A stretch of DNA of 62,600 nt from Geitlerinema sp. S16 (GTDB lineage Bacteria; Cyanobacteriota; Cyanobacteriia; Cyanobacteriales; Geitlerinemataceae): positions 1-62,600 of the forward strand of contig JAABST010000024.1 in NCBI GenBank assembly GCA_011390275.1. Direction: 5' to 3'. The first letter of the stretch is position 1. Every line of letters begins with the position of its first letter. Below the pieces are notes generated by a model, which had not been told where the DNA came from, did not search any database, and saw nothing but the letters and a program-made list of their open reading frames with translations. Positions 27,777 through 36,551 of this stretch are shown here, one piece after another. The position numbers and the translations under genes were made by a program.

Positions 27777-27873
27777 GTCTAACTCCCGTAATACCGGAGT
27801 TAGACCGAATATGCTTGACAACACTCTGCTGAGGAGAGTTATCCTGCACCTGCGGTCTAATACATAGTTAGGC
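27777..27873 (+). repeat. attC-like integron recombination site (upstream)
   Basis: It begins with GTCTAAC (fits R'' RYYYAAC) and ends with GTTAGGC (fits R' GTTRRRY), 97 bp in all, and the two ends are partly complementary. Near its left end, CGGTCTAACTCC (27775-27786) pairs perfectly with GGAGTTAGACCG (27796-27807), so a shorter palindrome is embedded. A TGCGGTCTAA motif is duplicated at both ends. The call is weaker than for the downstream site. Confidence 0.45.
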
Positions 27874-28685
27874 GGGCAAAGGTACGCCATGCGATCCTCA
27901 GGACGTCATCAATGTACAAACCCTTCGAGCAACGCAGATCGAAGTGCCTCGTGGCGACTGGCCGTGAGCCAAAGCTCTATACCGTCGGAGACTTGCTAAG
28001 GACATCCGCGCCGCCATCCTCAGAGGATCGCCTCCTGAAACTGCCGGTAGGCAGCTGGACTCCAGGGGCTTTTGCGGCAAGCGCACGGCATTTCCTTCGG
28101 GAGGCCGGGTTCAGCATGTACATTTGCGAGAACGGTGAAGCGCCACCGAATCTCGGCTCCGATGTGACATACAAATACACTGGCTTGTACTACGAAGTAG
28201 ATGAACGGATCGCAGGCGGTGAACATCTACTCGTTGCGGTTGTTATGGAAGGCGAACGTGTTATCGGCTACGGTATAGCCAATCGTCGAGATACACAATC
28301 CGAGATTGAAATCATCGATGTGGACAGCTTTTCCCGTCGATCTGCCGGTCTTCAGCGTACTCTGACTATAGATGGAGTGAGATTCGGTGTCGGGGTCGGT
28401 CATGTTCTTGTGGAGTTGCTCGCCGCAGCACTCAACCGACCTATCTTCGTGGACGCAACACATGATGACTCCCGTTATATTTTTAAATCGTTAGGGTTTG
28501 TGTCTCGACCGGGCGAACAGAATCCGTGTTTGCTGCAATTGTCTGTTAACTCGAAATCCTGAAGGAATATCACGGTGCGCATGATTGAGCCGCCTAACAA
28601 AACGTTGCAGCCGTCAAACTGTGAACCACGGTGATGCGAAATTGAAAGAGTCGGCTCGCACGGTTTGCTGCTGAATGTTAAGCCG
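27868..28685 (+). mobile_element. integron-type gene cassette
   Basis: The cassette would run from the TTAGGC after G27867 to the G of GTTAGAC at 28685, 818 bp. It holds one ORF starting 44 bp inside and a 100-bp attC-like site 30 bp past the stop, which is canonical cassette geometry. HIP1 octamers, common elsewhere, are absent inside. No integrase gene is in the window, so this would be a lone cassette or cluster lacking an integrase. Confidence 0.6.
27912..28562 (+). CDS. cassette-borne GNAT-like acetyltransferase
   Basis: The protein has 216 residues. The C-terminal half shows GNAT-like features: a central strand with LLVAVVMEGERVIGYGIA, a VRFGVGVGHVLVELLAAAL segment in the place of the acetyl-CoA loop (R/Q-x-x-G-x-G/A), and DATHDDSRYIFKSLGF, the usual final motif. 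The N-terminal 60 residues are unassigned. The substrate is unknown. The gene lies inside an integron-type cassette and differs in codon use from its neighbours. It could be a stand-alone acetyltransferase for a small molecule or protein; no antibiotic-resistance family was recognised. Confidence 0.65.
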   Translation: MYKPFEQRRSKCLVATGREPKLYTVGDLLRTSAPPSSEDRLLKLPVGSWTPGAFAASARHFLREAGFSMYICENGEAPPNLGSDVTYKYTGLYYEVDERIAGGEHLLVAVVMEGERVIGYGIANRRDTQSEIEIIDVDSFSRRSAGLQRTLTIDGVRFGVGVGHVLVELLAAALNRPIFVDATHDDSRYIFKSLGFVSRPGEQNPCLLQLSVNSKS

Positions 28686-28691
28686 TTAGAC
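28592..28691 (+). repeat. attC-like integron recombination site (cassette 3' end)
   Basis: It starts with GCCTAAC (R'') at 28592-28598 and ends with GTTAGAC (R') at 28685-28691. The length of 100 bp is within the usual attC range. The inner arms pair imperfectly (GTTGCAGCCG against GCTGCTGAATG), as expected for a folded bottom strand with unpaired bases. Confidence 0.65.
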
Positions 28692-28746
28692 CGCAATCCC
28701 AGCAGGAACGATCGCCAAAGCCTGCCTTGGCGATCGCCCCCCTTTC

Positions 28747-29928
28747 TTACGTTAATTTCACACAACCCGCCGCCCGTGTCGCCTTCTCCCGCGCCGCTGC
28801 CGCAGTCTCCCCGATCGCCAACGCCACCCCCATCCGCCGATAGGGTCGCGATGTCTCTTTACCAAACAAACGCACATCTACCCCCGGTTCGCTGAGGGCT
28901 TGATCGACACCGGTGTAGGTGATGCGATCGGCCTGACGATCGGCCAAGATAACCGCGCTAGCACTTGGTGTTTTAAGTTCGATCGCCGGAATCGGTAACC
29001 CCAAAATTGCCCGCAAGTGCAATTCAAACTCATTTAAATTTTGCGACACCAGCGTCACCATGCCCGTATCGTGAGGACGCGGCGACAGCTCCGAAAAAAT
29101 CACCTCATCCCGCGTCACAAAAAACTCAACGCCAAAAATTCCCGCACCGCCCAGGGCATCGGTCACCGTGCGGGCGATCGCCTCTGCATCCGCAATTTGC
29201 GCCGCCGTCAATCCCGTCGGTTGCCAGGATTCTTGATAGTCGCCGCGTTCCTGGCGGTGGCCGATCGGCGGACAAAATAGCGTCGGTTTGTCCCACTGAC
29301 GCACGGTCAATAGAGTGATTTCAATCTCGAAATCGATGAATTCTTCAATGATGACCTTACTGCTCTCGCCCCGTGCGCCTTCGATCGCGTAATTCCAGGC
29401 TTGCTCCACCTCGTCCGCCGTCTGAACCGTCGATTGCCCCTTACCCGACGACGACATCACTGGCTTCACCACGTTCGGAAAGCCAATCTCAGCACTCGCC
29501 GCGATCGCTTCCTCCAGCGAACTCGCGTAGGCATACTTCGCCGTGCGCACCCCCAGTTCACGCGAGGCCAGATCTCGGATGCGATCGCGGTTCATGGTGT
29601 AGTTCGTCGCCGCTGCGGTCGGAATCACGGTGTAGCCCGCCGCTTCGAGTTCGATCAGTTTTTCGGTACGGATCGCTTCGATTTCCGGCACGATGAAATC
29701 CGGCTGATGTTTGTCCACGATCGCCGCGAGCGCGTCACCATCCAGCATCGAAATCGTTTCGGCCACATCGGCCACCTGCATCGCGGGCGCATTGGCGTAG
29801 CGATCGACCGCCACCACGGTATTACCCAAACGCTGGGCGGCGATGACGAACTCTTTGCCGAGTTCCCCTGATCCGAGCAGCATGAATGTTTTTGGGAGTT
29901 TGCAATCTACAGGCATGGGATTTCGCAA
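28747..29928 (-). CDS. purT: formate-dependent GAR transformylase
   Basis: This 393-residue ATP-grasp enzyme formylates glycinamide ribonucleotide using formate in purine synthesis. The N-terminal domain has MLLGSGELGKEFVIAAQRLG. The ATP-grasp core has FPNVVKPVMSSSGKGQS, IIEEFIDFEIEITLLTV and GIFGVEFFVTRDEVIFSELS, then RPHDTGMVTL. Length and order fit PurT rather than PurK. The Met at residue 5 is an alternative start. Confidence 0.95.
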   Translation of the reverse strand: MRNPMPVDCKLPKTFMLLGSGELGKEFVIAAQRLGNTVVAVDRYANAPAMQVADVAETISMLDGDALAAIVDKHQPDFIVPEIEAIRTEKLIELEAAGYTVIPTAAATNYTMNRDRIRDLASRELGVRTAKYAYASSLEEAIAASAEIGFPNVVKPVMSSSGKGQSTVQTADEVEQAWNYAIEGARGESSKVIIEEFIDFEIEITLLTVRQWDKPTLFCPPIGHRQERGDYQESWQPTGLTAAQIADAEAIARTVTDALGGAGIFGVEFFVTRDEVIFSELSPRPHDTGMVTLVSQNLNEFELHLRAILGLPIPAIELKTPSASAVILADRQADRITYTGVDQALSEPGVDVRLFGKETSRPYRRMGVALAIGETAAAAREKATRAAGCVKLT

Positions 29929-30130
29929 GTGCGGGGACGATCTAAAGTGGATGCAAGTCGTTGTGAGGATAGCAACTTATCGGGACGATCGCGCCTGTCT
30001 ATTACGGATTGTGTTCTCCACACGTCGCGATCGCGGTGGTGCAAGTGGCGATCAAACCGTACGATCGGAGCCACATCAACCCTTGTCGTTCGTTGCCTCT
30101 AGACCGCGCATCTACCTACCGAAAACCACC

Positions 30131-31108
30131 ATGCTAGATCTGAGTCCCGCACGCTGGATCGCCCGCCTACGCGCCATTCCTTCCCCCATTCTCCCGATCG
30201 CGATCGCCATTGGTTTTTATGGTGCGATTAATATTTCCTGCTGGATCATCGTCAAAAGTTTGCTGCGTCCCCTTAAGGCCGATGCTCATCAAATCACGCT
30301 AAAAGTCGTCGATCCTGATTCAGGCGAAACGGAATTTGATCGCTACTTATCCCAATTTCAAACCGAGATTTTCCCGACTCTACAAGCGATTCAGGCCGAG
30401 CGCATCAAGCGGCAATACACCGATATTCTCCAGCGACAAGCCTTTCACGTCGGCTTGACTGAAATGCTGTACGTCAACTATTTAACCGTGTTGGTGTTTG
30501 CGCCGTTTGCTTCGGCGTTGGCGGCTTTTTGTATCTTTGCGATCGGGCGTAATGGCTGGGCGCAAACTGATGATCTGACGATCGATACGTTTAAAGTTGC
30601 GTTTGGCGCGACGGTGTTGGCCTCCGCATTTATGCTGATTTTTGATTACAACGACAACATTGCTCGCCAAGTCGAACTCTTTACCCAATACGAAAAATTA
30701 CAGGGTTCGGTTCAAAGCTATCTCGCCACCGGACGCCTCTATGTCAAACCCACCGGTATCTCGCTGACGCCATTTTTCCCATCGGCTCGATCGCAGCAGG
30801 CCATTGACCCCGCCGCAACTCTGACTGACGAACCTTTGGCAGGTGATGCGATGGCAGAAATGGAGCCTCCCTCCAATGCTCAAGTCAAGACGATCGCCTG
30901 GATTTATGAGCCAAAAACGTTTATTGAATATGTCGATAATGAGCTGGCTCGTCTGCGATCGGAAACCATTTTCACCCTCGATCCGAGCAGCATCCCCAGC
31001 ACCAAAGACCTCCTCAATCAGCTCGAATCCTTCGATAGCAACCCCGTGGTCGAGCCTGCCCGTCCTAATCCCGCGAATCCCAATCCCGCGCCCGCTCCTG
31101 GACAGTAG
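30131..31108 (+). CDS. hypothetical membrane protein
   Basis: The protein has 325 residues from the ATG at 30131; a longer frame from 29843 only reads the reverse of purT and is rejected. Three hydrophobic segments are seen: about 16-40 (PILPIAIAIGFYGAINISCWIIV), 115-140 (YLTVLVFAPFASALAAFCIFAIG) and 155-175 (VAFGATVLASAFMLIF). The C-terminal half is soluble and ends in a Pro/Asn-rich tail. The family is not recognised. It is followed by the glycosyltransferase-like gene on the same strand after 84 bp. Confidence 0.75.
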   Translation: MLDLSPARWIARLRAIPSPILPIAIAIGFYGAINISCWIIVKSLLRPLKADAHQITLKVVDPDSGETEFDRYLSQFQTEIFPTLQAIQAERIKRQYTDILQRQAFHVGLTEMLYVNYLTVLVFAPFASALAAFCIFAIGRNGWAQTDDLTIDTFKVAFGATVLASAFMLIFDYNDNIARQVELFTQYEKLQGSVQSYLATGRLYVKPTGISLTPFFPSARSQQAIDPAATLTDEPLAGDAMAEMEPPSNAQVKTIAWIYEPKTFIEYVDNELARLRSETIFTLDPSSIPSTKDLLNQLESFDSNPVVEPARPNPANPNPAPAPGQ

Positions 31109-31192
31109 ATCTCGATGGGACAATTGTTCCGTAATCCCAGTTGTTGCAAACATCGCTAAAGCAATCGATTGTCACCCTCAAGCCGAAACACC

Positions 31193-32275
31193 ATGCCGCG
31201 CCCGACCCTCTACCTCGCGATTACCAATCACGGCTTCGGCCATGCTGTCCGTGCCGCCTCGATCGCCGCACAAATCCAGCAGCTCGACCCCGAAATCCTG
31301 CTCATCCTGGCGACCACCGCGCCGCGCTGGCTGCTCGAATCCTATATCCCCGGCGATTTTATTTACCGTCCCCGCGCGTTCGATATTGGCGTGGTGCAGC
31401 CCGATAGTCTGACGATGGACTACGACGCGACCCTGGCGAAACTGCGCGAAATCCGCGATCGCGCCCCGCAGCTCATCCAAAGCGAAGCCGATTTTCTCGG
31501 CACGAATCGCGTCGATCTTGTGTTCGGCGATATTCCGCCGCTGCTCGCCCCGATCGCCAAAGCCGCCGGGATTCCCTGCTGGATGGCGAGTAATTTCGGC
31601 TGGGATTTTATCTATCGACCCTGGGGCGGCGAGTTTATCGAGCAGGCGGATTGGATTGCGGATTATTTTGGGCAGTGCGATCGGCTGTTTCGGTTGCCGC
31701 TACATGAGGAGATGTCGGCGTTTCCGGCGATCGAAGATGTGGGCTTAACCGGTGGTGTGCCGAAAGTTGAAGCGGAGGTGTTGCGCGATCGGTTCCAGCT
31801 CGATGCACCGCGCGATCAGACGATTTTGCTCAGTTTCGGCGGTCTCGGGCTGGCGAAAATCCCCTACGAAAACCTTGTCGAGTTTCCCGACTGGCAGTTC
31901 ATCACGTTCGATCGCGCCGCGCCGGATCTGCCCAATTTACGCTTAGTTACCGATCACAACTTGCGCCCGGTGGATTTCATGCCGCTGTGTGGCCGGGTGG
32001 TGTCGAAACCGGGCTATAGCACGTTTGCCGAGGCATTGCGGCTGGATGTGCCGATCGTGACGTTGACGCGGGAAGGGTTCGCCGAGTCGCCGATTTTGCT
32101 GGAGGGTTTGCAAGATCATGGCTGGCATCAGGTGATTGCGCCGGACGAATTTTTCGGGCGATCGTGGGACTTTTTGCGATCGGACATGATCGCGCCTCGG
32201 AGCCGGGAAAGCTTAGATAAGCATGGCAGTGAGACGATCGCAGCGGAGATTGTGCGGGCGATTACGACGAAGTGA
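31193..32275 (+). CDS. GT-B fold glycosyltransferase-like protein
   Basis: The protein has 360 residues from MPRPTLYLAITNHGFGHA. The N-terminal NHGFGHAVRAASIA loop and the C-terminal block RPVDFMPLCGRVVSKPGYSTFAEAL, with VPIVTLTREGFAESPILLEGL, fit the GT28/MurG-like superfamily, where the second motif binds the nucleotide-sugar. No signal or transmembrane helix. Donor and acceptor are unknown. It could be part of a two-gene unit with the preceding membrane protein. Confidence 0.75.
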   Translation: MPRPTLYLAITNHGFGHAVRAASIAAQIQQLDPEILLILATTAPRWLLESYIPGDFIYRPRAFDIGVVQPDSLTMDYDATLAKLREIRDRAPQLIQSEADFLGTNRVDLVFGDIPPLLAPIAKAAGIPCWMASNFGWDFIYRPWGGEFIEQADWIADYFGQCDRLFRLPLHEEMSAFPAIEDVGLTGGVPKVEAEVLRDRFQLDAPRDQTILLSFGGLGLAKIPYENLVEFPDWQFITFDRAAPDLPNLRLVTDHNLRPVDFMPLCGRVVSKPGYSTFAEALRLDVPIVTLTREGFAESPILLEGLQDHGWHQVIAPDEFFGRSWDFLRSDMIAPRSRESLDKHGSETIAAEIVRAITTK

Positions 32276-32494
32276 TCGTCCATCGGATTGAGATAAACAA
32301 GCTTTTGGTTGTTAAAGTAAAGAGGAGATGTGTTTTGGTTCGCATGGTTCGCACTGTCGCGTGTCGCGAATACGGGTCAAACGATTTCATCTCGATTTTC
32401 AGGACGCATCCGGGCGCAAACTCCCGATCGTCCCTATCCTTAAATTCATGCTCGGATTGATGTCCGGGTTCACAGCACAAAGGTTATAAGCACT

Positions 32495-32740
32495 ATGGCA
32501 ACGGAAACCCTGGCACTGACGCCCGAAAACGTTGAAAAAGTTCTCGATGAGCTGCGCCCTTATCTGATCGCGGACGGCGGCAACGTTGAGCTGACCGATA
32601 TCGAAGGCCCGATCGTCAAGCTGCGTCTGAATGGCGCGTGCGGAACCTGCCCAAGTTCGACGATGACCCTCAAAATGGGCATCGAGCGTCGTCTGCGCGA
32701 GTACATCCCCGAAATTTCTGAAGTTGAACAAGTGCTATAG
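32495..32740 (+). CDS. Nfu-type iron-sulfur scaffold protein
   Basis: The protein has 81 residues and is a stand-alone NifU C-terminal domain. The [19 protein letters not shown] start and CGTCPSS (CxxC cluster ligands) are diagnostic. It assembles and delivers [4Fe-4S] clusters, in cyanobacteria notably for photosystem I. The full length fits the cyanobacterial NfuA/CnfU form. The 219-bp upstream region shows no other gene. Confidence 0.93.
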   Translation: MATETLALTPENVEKVLDELRPYLIADGGNVELTDIEGPIVKLRLNGACGTCPSSTMTLKMGIERRLREYIPEISEVEQVL

Positions 32741-32889
32741 ATTGCGGCTCAAGAGCTGAATCGATGACAACGAGGGCGATCGTGCTGCGGACTGAATCGC
32801 AGGGCGATCGCTTTTGGTTTTGGGATGACTTGGCCGTCTGAAGGCGCGATAAATTACGACAAATTACGATAAAAAAGACCTGAAAAAAC

Positions 32890-33345
32890 CTACCGTGCTT
32901 CATCGAGGTTGACACAGTTTGCATCTAAGATATTCGTACCGTAGGGGTCATACACCTTGAGGTAGGTTTCGCCATCCCATAGATCTTCCAGGTCGTAGAG
33001 CGTGTTGTCGTTGGCGCGAAACGTATACACCCAAGAAAATCCAGTATTAAAAACCTCACCGTCATCGAGGGTTAAATTGCCAAATTGAGCGCTCGTGGAT
33101 TCATAGCGATAGGTTCCCATCGTCCCATCGTCCAGGGTTCGACTTGTTTGATTCGTGTCGGCAACGTCCGAGATCGTGATCGTGAATGACCCATCCGATC
33201 GCGTCCAGTAGCCCTCCACACTGAGTCTGTGGACATTTTGACAAAAATACTCGCCGACGGTGAGAGCTTGGAGCGGCGCGGCGAGGAGAAGGCCGCCGAG
33301 AAAGCCGCCGAGAAAGCCGATCGGTACTGAAAATGAATAGTTCAT
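32890..33345 (-). CDS. secreted hypothetical protein
   Basis: The protein has 151 residues from MNYSFSV. A signal peptide with a Gly/Leu-rich core ends near LQA (residue 27). The mature part is beta-rich and acidic, with two Cys that could form a disulfide (GEYFCQNV and LDANCVN) and a GYWTRSDGSFTITI motif. Function is not recognised. Probably periplasmic or extracellular. Confidence 0.7.
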   Translation of the reverse strand: MNYSFSVPIGFLGGFLGGLLLAAPLQALTVGEYFCQNVHRLSVEGYWTRSDGSFTITISDVADTNQTSRTLDDGTMGTYRYESTSAQFGNLTLDDGEVFNTGFSWVYTFRANDNTLYDLEDLWDGETYLKVYDPYGTNILDANCVNLDEAR

Positions 33346-33481
33346 GGTTACGCGAGGAGACTGGAGATCTGATGTCGATCGCATCCTATATCCTGCTGTT
33401 TGAGTTGTTGACGGTCGATTGACGGGGAGATTGACGGAAAATTGCGACTCTCGCCGTCGTAGTCATGGGCTTGGTTTGGTT

Positions 33482-34060
33482 TTAACCCGTGGCGGATCGA
33501 TGGTGCAACCACCACAGCAAGGCCGAGACGCTCCCCGCGACGCAAATCTCGCCGCGCTGAAGGCATGACCACAGCTCGCCGACGGGAATGGGGACGACTT
33601 CGATATCTTCGGTGGCGTCAAGGGCTTGGGGATGGGTGGCGATCGCGTTGCGGGCGAGGAAAATGTGGGTGGAGTGAGTGGTTTTGACGGGGTTGTCGTA
33701 GAGGGTGGCGATCGGTTCGAGGGGGTCGCTGGTGTAGCCGGTTTCTTCGCGCAGTTCGCGAGTGGCGGCAACGATGGGATCTTCACCGGGATCGACGCGA
33801 CCGGCGGGCAGTTCGAGCAAAATGCGCTCGGCTCCGTGACGGTATTGCCGCACGAAAATGACGCGATCGTCGGGCGTGACGGGCAACACCAGGGCGATAT
33901 CGGGGCGAACGAAAATGTAGAAATCGTCGATTTGCGGGCCATTCGGTAGATCCACTTCGTCACGACGCAGGCGACACCAGGGGCGATCGACTTCCCAATG
34001 CGATCGGCGGGTTTTCCACGGCTGGATCTGGGTCGGCGGAATCGAAAAGGGTTGAGACAT
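33482..34060 (-). CDS. NUDIX hydrolase, ADP-ribose pyrophosphatase-like
   Basis: The protein has 192 residues. The Nudix box is intact: GRVDPGEDPIVAATRELREETGY, within VIFVRQYRHGAERILLELPAG, the layout of ADP-ribose/NDP-sugar pyrophosphatases. It hydrolyses a nucleoside diphosphate linked to another group. The final 30 residues contain a Trp/His-rich end (LLWWLHHRSATG). Confidence 0.88.
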   Translation of the reverse strand: MSQPFSIPPTQIQPWKTRRSHWEVDRPWCRLRRDEVDLPNGPQIDDFYIFVRPDIALVLPVTPDDRVIFVRQYRHGAERILLELPAGRVDPGEDPIVAATRELREETGYTSDPLEPIATLYDNPVKTTHSTHIFLARNAIATHPQALDATEDIEVVPIPVGELWSCLQRGEICVAGSVSALLWWLHHRSATG

Positions 34061-34081
34061 AAACGTTTTTGGTGATGTTTT

Positions 34082-34125
34082 TAATTGACATCCTCCCCGG
34101 CCTAAAGGCGCGGGGATTCCCTAAC
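34082..34125 (-). mobile_element. IS200/IS605-type end hairpin (solo)
   Basis: The hairpin CCCCGGCCTAAAGGCGCGGGG (34095-34115) with flanking GACATCCT and GATTCCCTAA closely resembles the right-end hairpin of cyanobacterial IS200/IS605 elements. No tnpA or tnpB gene is next to it, so it is a remnant or a non-autonomous end. The rest of 34061-34394 holds no gene. Confidence 0.5.
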
Positions 34126-34394
34126 CAGTAAACAAAATCTTTCGTCATAATTTCACCTGCATCTAACGAGATTCCGCAGACCCCAAGCAACCCTCCAAGC
34201 GTCGAATGTCTGTAAGTCGAACAGCGGCAAGATTGCCAACTCGTTGTATACACGTAGATTGGTGGTCGAGCTATGAATTTTCCTTCTTTTTTAAGTCTTT
34301 TTACGTAATGCAAGCCGCCGAGATTGGTGTGACTAAATATGACCGCCTTCTTGCTTAAGTAATTTCACGTCATCTCGATTGAGGTGTCGGTATC

Positions 34395-34700
34395 ATGGAT
34401 GCACACACAAGCCCCGAATGTCCGCGCTGTAAACAACATACGATCGTCCAGACTGGAGCTAATGAATGGGGATGCCTAAGCTGTGGCTTTTCGCGATCGC
34501 TGATGGCACAAACCTCACCCTCGTCTATATCTAAGGGTTCAACGTCAAATCGCAATCTGAATCAAGATACGTGGTTCCCTTTGGTCTGGACATTTTTTAT
34601 TGCGATCGTGATGGCCGTTTTCTTTACCGGAACGCTGCAAGTGCGAATTAATCCCGGCGTCGCCGAACTAAGTAAAAACACGCAAAGCTCTAGTCGGTGA
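34395..34700 (+). CDS. zinc-ribbon protein with one membrane helix
   Basis: The protein has 101 residues. It begins with a two-pair zinc ribbon (CPRCKQH, then WGCLSCGFSRS) at about 9-36, followed by a Ser-rich linker and a single hydrophobic helix at about 62-82 (PLVWTFFIAIVMAVFFTG). It would be a small inner-membrane protein with a cytoplasmic metal-binding head. Function is unknown. Confidence 0.7.
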   Translation: MDAHTSPECPRCKQHTIVQTGANEWGCLSCGFSRSLMAQTSPSSISKGSTSNRNLNQDTWFPLVWTFFIAIVMAVFFTGTLQVRINPGVAELSKNTQSSSR

Positions 34701-34864
34701 GTTGCTCGTTTGGAGTCGTTCGCGTCGCATCTGCTGGCGAATAGCACGGCTAATCTTCGCGAACAACGACCGGTCTCGACTTCGCTCAACTTTCCATTGA
34801 CCTTTTTTTGAGGCATGATTTCTATCATGATCTGTCTGGAATAAGCCTGGTGAATTAATGATCG

Positions 34865-35572
34865 ATGTCGCCATCTTTTAATGCTGACTGGTCTAGCTAC
34901 TATGCTGCGGTAGCGATGCAGCCGCCGCGACATACGTTAATACGCACGCTGAACCTGTTTGATCGCGATCAACGGCTTCGTGCACGATCACCCAACGAGT
35001 CTGGGGTGACATCGCCGGTGATGCGACGGGCGATCGATCTCGGCTGTGGAAACGGGCGCGATACGCTATTGCTGTTGGAGCGTGGCTGGTGTGTGCTGGC
35101 GATCGATGCTGAAGTTCAAGCTATTACCGCACTCAACGATCGTGCGAAAGATCGCGCCTATGGCAATCCTGACTTTGACCGGTATCTCACCACACAATGC
35201 TGCGCTTTTGAAGACATTTGCTGGCCCGCATCACTTCAGCTTGTCAATGCTAGCTTTTCCCTACCATTTTGTGCGCCCGATCGCTTTTCGGACGTGTGGC
35301 ACACCCTCCGACAGACGCTACAAGCGGGCGGCTGGTTTTGCGGTCAATTTTTGGGCGATCGTGATGAATGGTCAGCCTATGACAATGTGATGGACGTGTC
35401 GCGATCGGAACTGATGGTGTTATTGCAGGGGGCGACGATCGTCGAGCTGGAAGAGGAAGAGTACGACGGTCGAACGGCCACCGGGACGCCGAAGCATTGG
35501 CATATTTTTCATGTCATCGTTCAATTTCCGGGCGCAACGTCTAGGGAAACCTCTAGAGACAACACAGCTTAA
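34865..35572 (+). CDS. class I SAM-dependent methyltransferase
   Basis: The protein has 235 residues. The SAM-binding motif I is AIDLGCGNGRDTLLLLERG, with an acidic residue at the end of strand 2 (LAIDAEVQ) and a later SFSLPFCAPDRFSDVW. It resembles the tellurite-resistance/TehB-like small methyltransferases, but the substrate cannot be assigned. The 164-bp upstream gap holds no gene, only a short CATGAT/ATCATG palindrome. Confidence 0.8.
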   Translation: MSPSFNADWSSYYAAVAMQPPRHTLIRTLNLFDRDQRLRARSPNESGVTSPVMRRAIDLGCGNGRDTLLLLERGWCVLAIDAEVQAITALNDRAKDRAYGNPDFDRYLTTQCCAFEDICWPASLQLVNASFSLPFCAPDRFSDVWHTLRQTLQAGGWFCGQFLGDRDEWSAYDNVMDVSRSELMVLLQGATIVELEEEEYDGRTATGTPKHWHIFHVIVQFPGATSRETSRDNTA

Positions 35573-35605
35573 AACACGGTCTAAAACACGGCCTAAAACA
35601 CGAGC
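35570..35605. repeat. three tandem 12-bp repeats
   Basis: TAAAACACGGTC, TAAAACACGGCC and TAAAACACGAGC follow each other directly. The first overlaps the stop codon of the methyltransferase gene. Confidence 0.7.
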
Positions 35606-35776
35606 TAAGCGTAAGGTCATGCCGAGTGCTAGGCGTTCGACCCATGCAGGGTTAGGATCAGGCGGGGTTTATCAAACAGCGTTAAGCGATCGCAGCTCGC
35701 GCTTCTAGCCCTTGACGATCGCTGTTGACCCAGAGATCGACAACTATCGCACCCACGCCACCGCCGTTCTCTTGCC

Positions 35777-36376
35777 ATGACGATCGCTGTTATCGACAAT
35801 TACGACAGTTTCACCTATAACCTCGTTCAATACCTCGGCGAACTGGGTGCAACCTACCCGGTCGCAGCAGACATTCAAGTCTTTCGGAATGATTGCATCA
35901 CGCTGGATGAATTGCGCGATTTGGCTCCCGATGGGATCGTGATCTCTCCCGGCCCTGGACGCCCTCTCGATGCCGGGATTTCCCTCGATGTAATTCGTCA
36001 GTTTGGCCCCAGCTTCCCCATTCTCGGCGTCTGTCTCGGCCACCAAGGCATCGGCGAAGTCTTCGGCGGTCAAGTGGTCTCAGCGGACGAGCTGATGCAT
36101 GGCAAAACCTCGCCGGTGCATCATACCGGCGTCGGAGTCTTTGCTGGACTGAGCGAGCCGTTTACCGCCACGCGCTACCACAGCCTCGTGATCGATCGCG
36201 CGACCTGCCCCGACTGTCTCGAAGTTACGGCCTGGGTTGAAGACGGTACGATCATGGGTGTGCGTCATCGCGACTATCCTCAGATCCAGGGCGTCCAATT
36301 TCACCCGGAAAGCATCCTCACGGAGTCGGGCAAGCAACTGCTCAGTAACTTTTTGAGTGCGATCGCGTCCCATTAA
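35777..36376 (+). CDS. trpG: anthranilate/aminodeoxychorismate synthase glutamine amidotransferase
   Basis: This 199-residue type I glutamine amidotransferase supplies ammonia to TrpE (tryptophan) or PabB (folate). The catalytic triad is visible: Cys86 in GVCLGHQ, His176 and Glu178 in FHPES. The [10 protein letters not shown] oxyanion region is typical. No trpE or pabB is adjacent, so the choice between TrpG and PabA, or a dual role, is open. Confidence 0.92.
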   Translation: MTIAVIDNYDSFTYNLVQYLGELGATYPVAADIQVFRNDCITLDELRDLAPDGIVISPGPGRPLDAGISLDVIRQFGPSFPILGVCLGHQGIGEVFGGQVVSADELMHGKTSPVHHTGVGVFAGLSEPFTATRYHSLVIDRATCPDCLEVTAWVEDGTIMGVRHRDYPQIQGVQFHPESILTESGKQLLSNFLSAIASH

Positions 36377-36551
36377 GAGGCTTAATTTGAGCTTGACGAT
36401 CCCTATGGTCTCCTAAATCTTTTGCGCTTTCGCGAAGGTCGAAGGCCGAAGTGCAACCGTCATCTAGCGCAACCGTGTCCCAGATCGTTCGCGCCGATTG
36501 GTTCCTGACCATTCTGTTCCAGACTTTTCGATTCTAGATTTTCTCGACTTC

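Noticed and set aside
29843..30130. Long N-terminal extension of the membrane protein at 30131
   Set aside because: The extension runs antisense through the start of purT and has no protein-like character; the ATG at 30131 precedes the hydrophobic segment directly.
32272..32460. 62-codon plus-strand frame before the Nfu gene
   Set aside because: Composition is not protein-like, no motif is present, and it lies in the probable promoter region of the Nfu gene.
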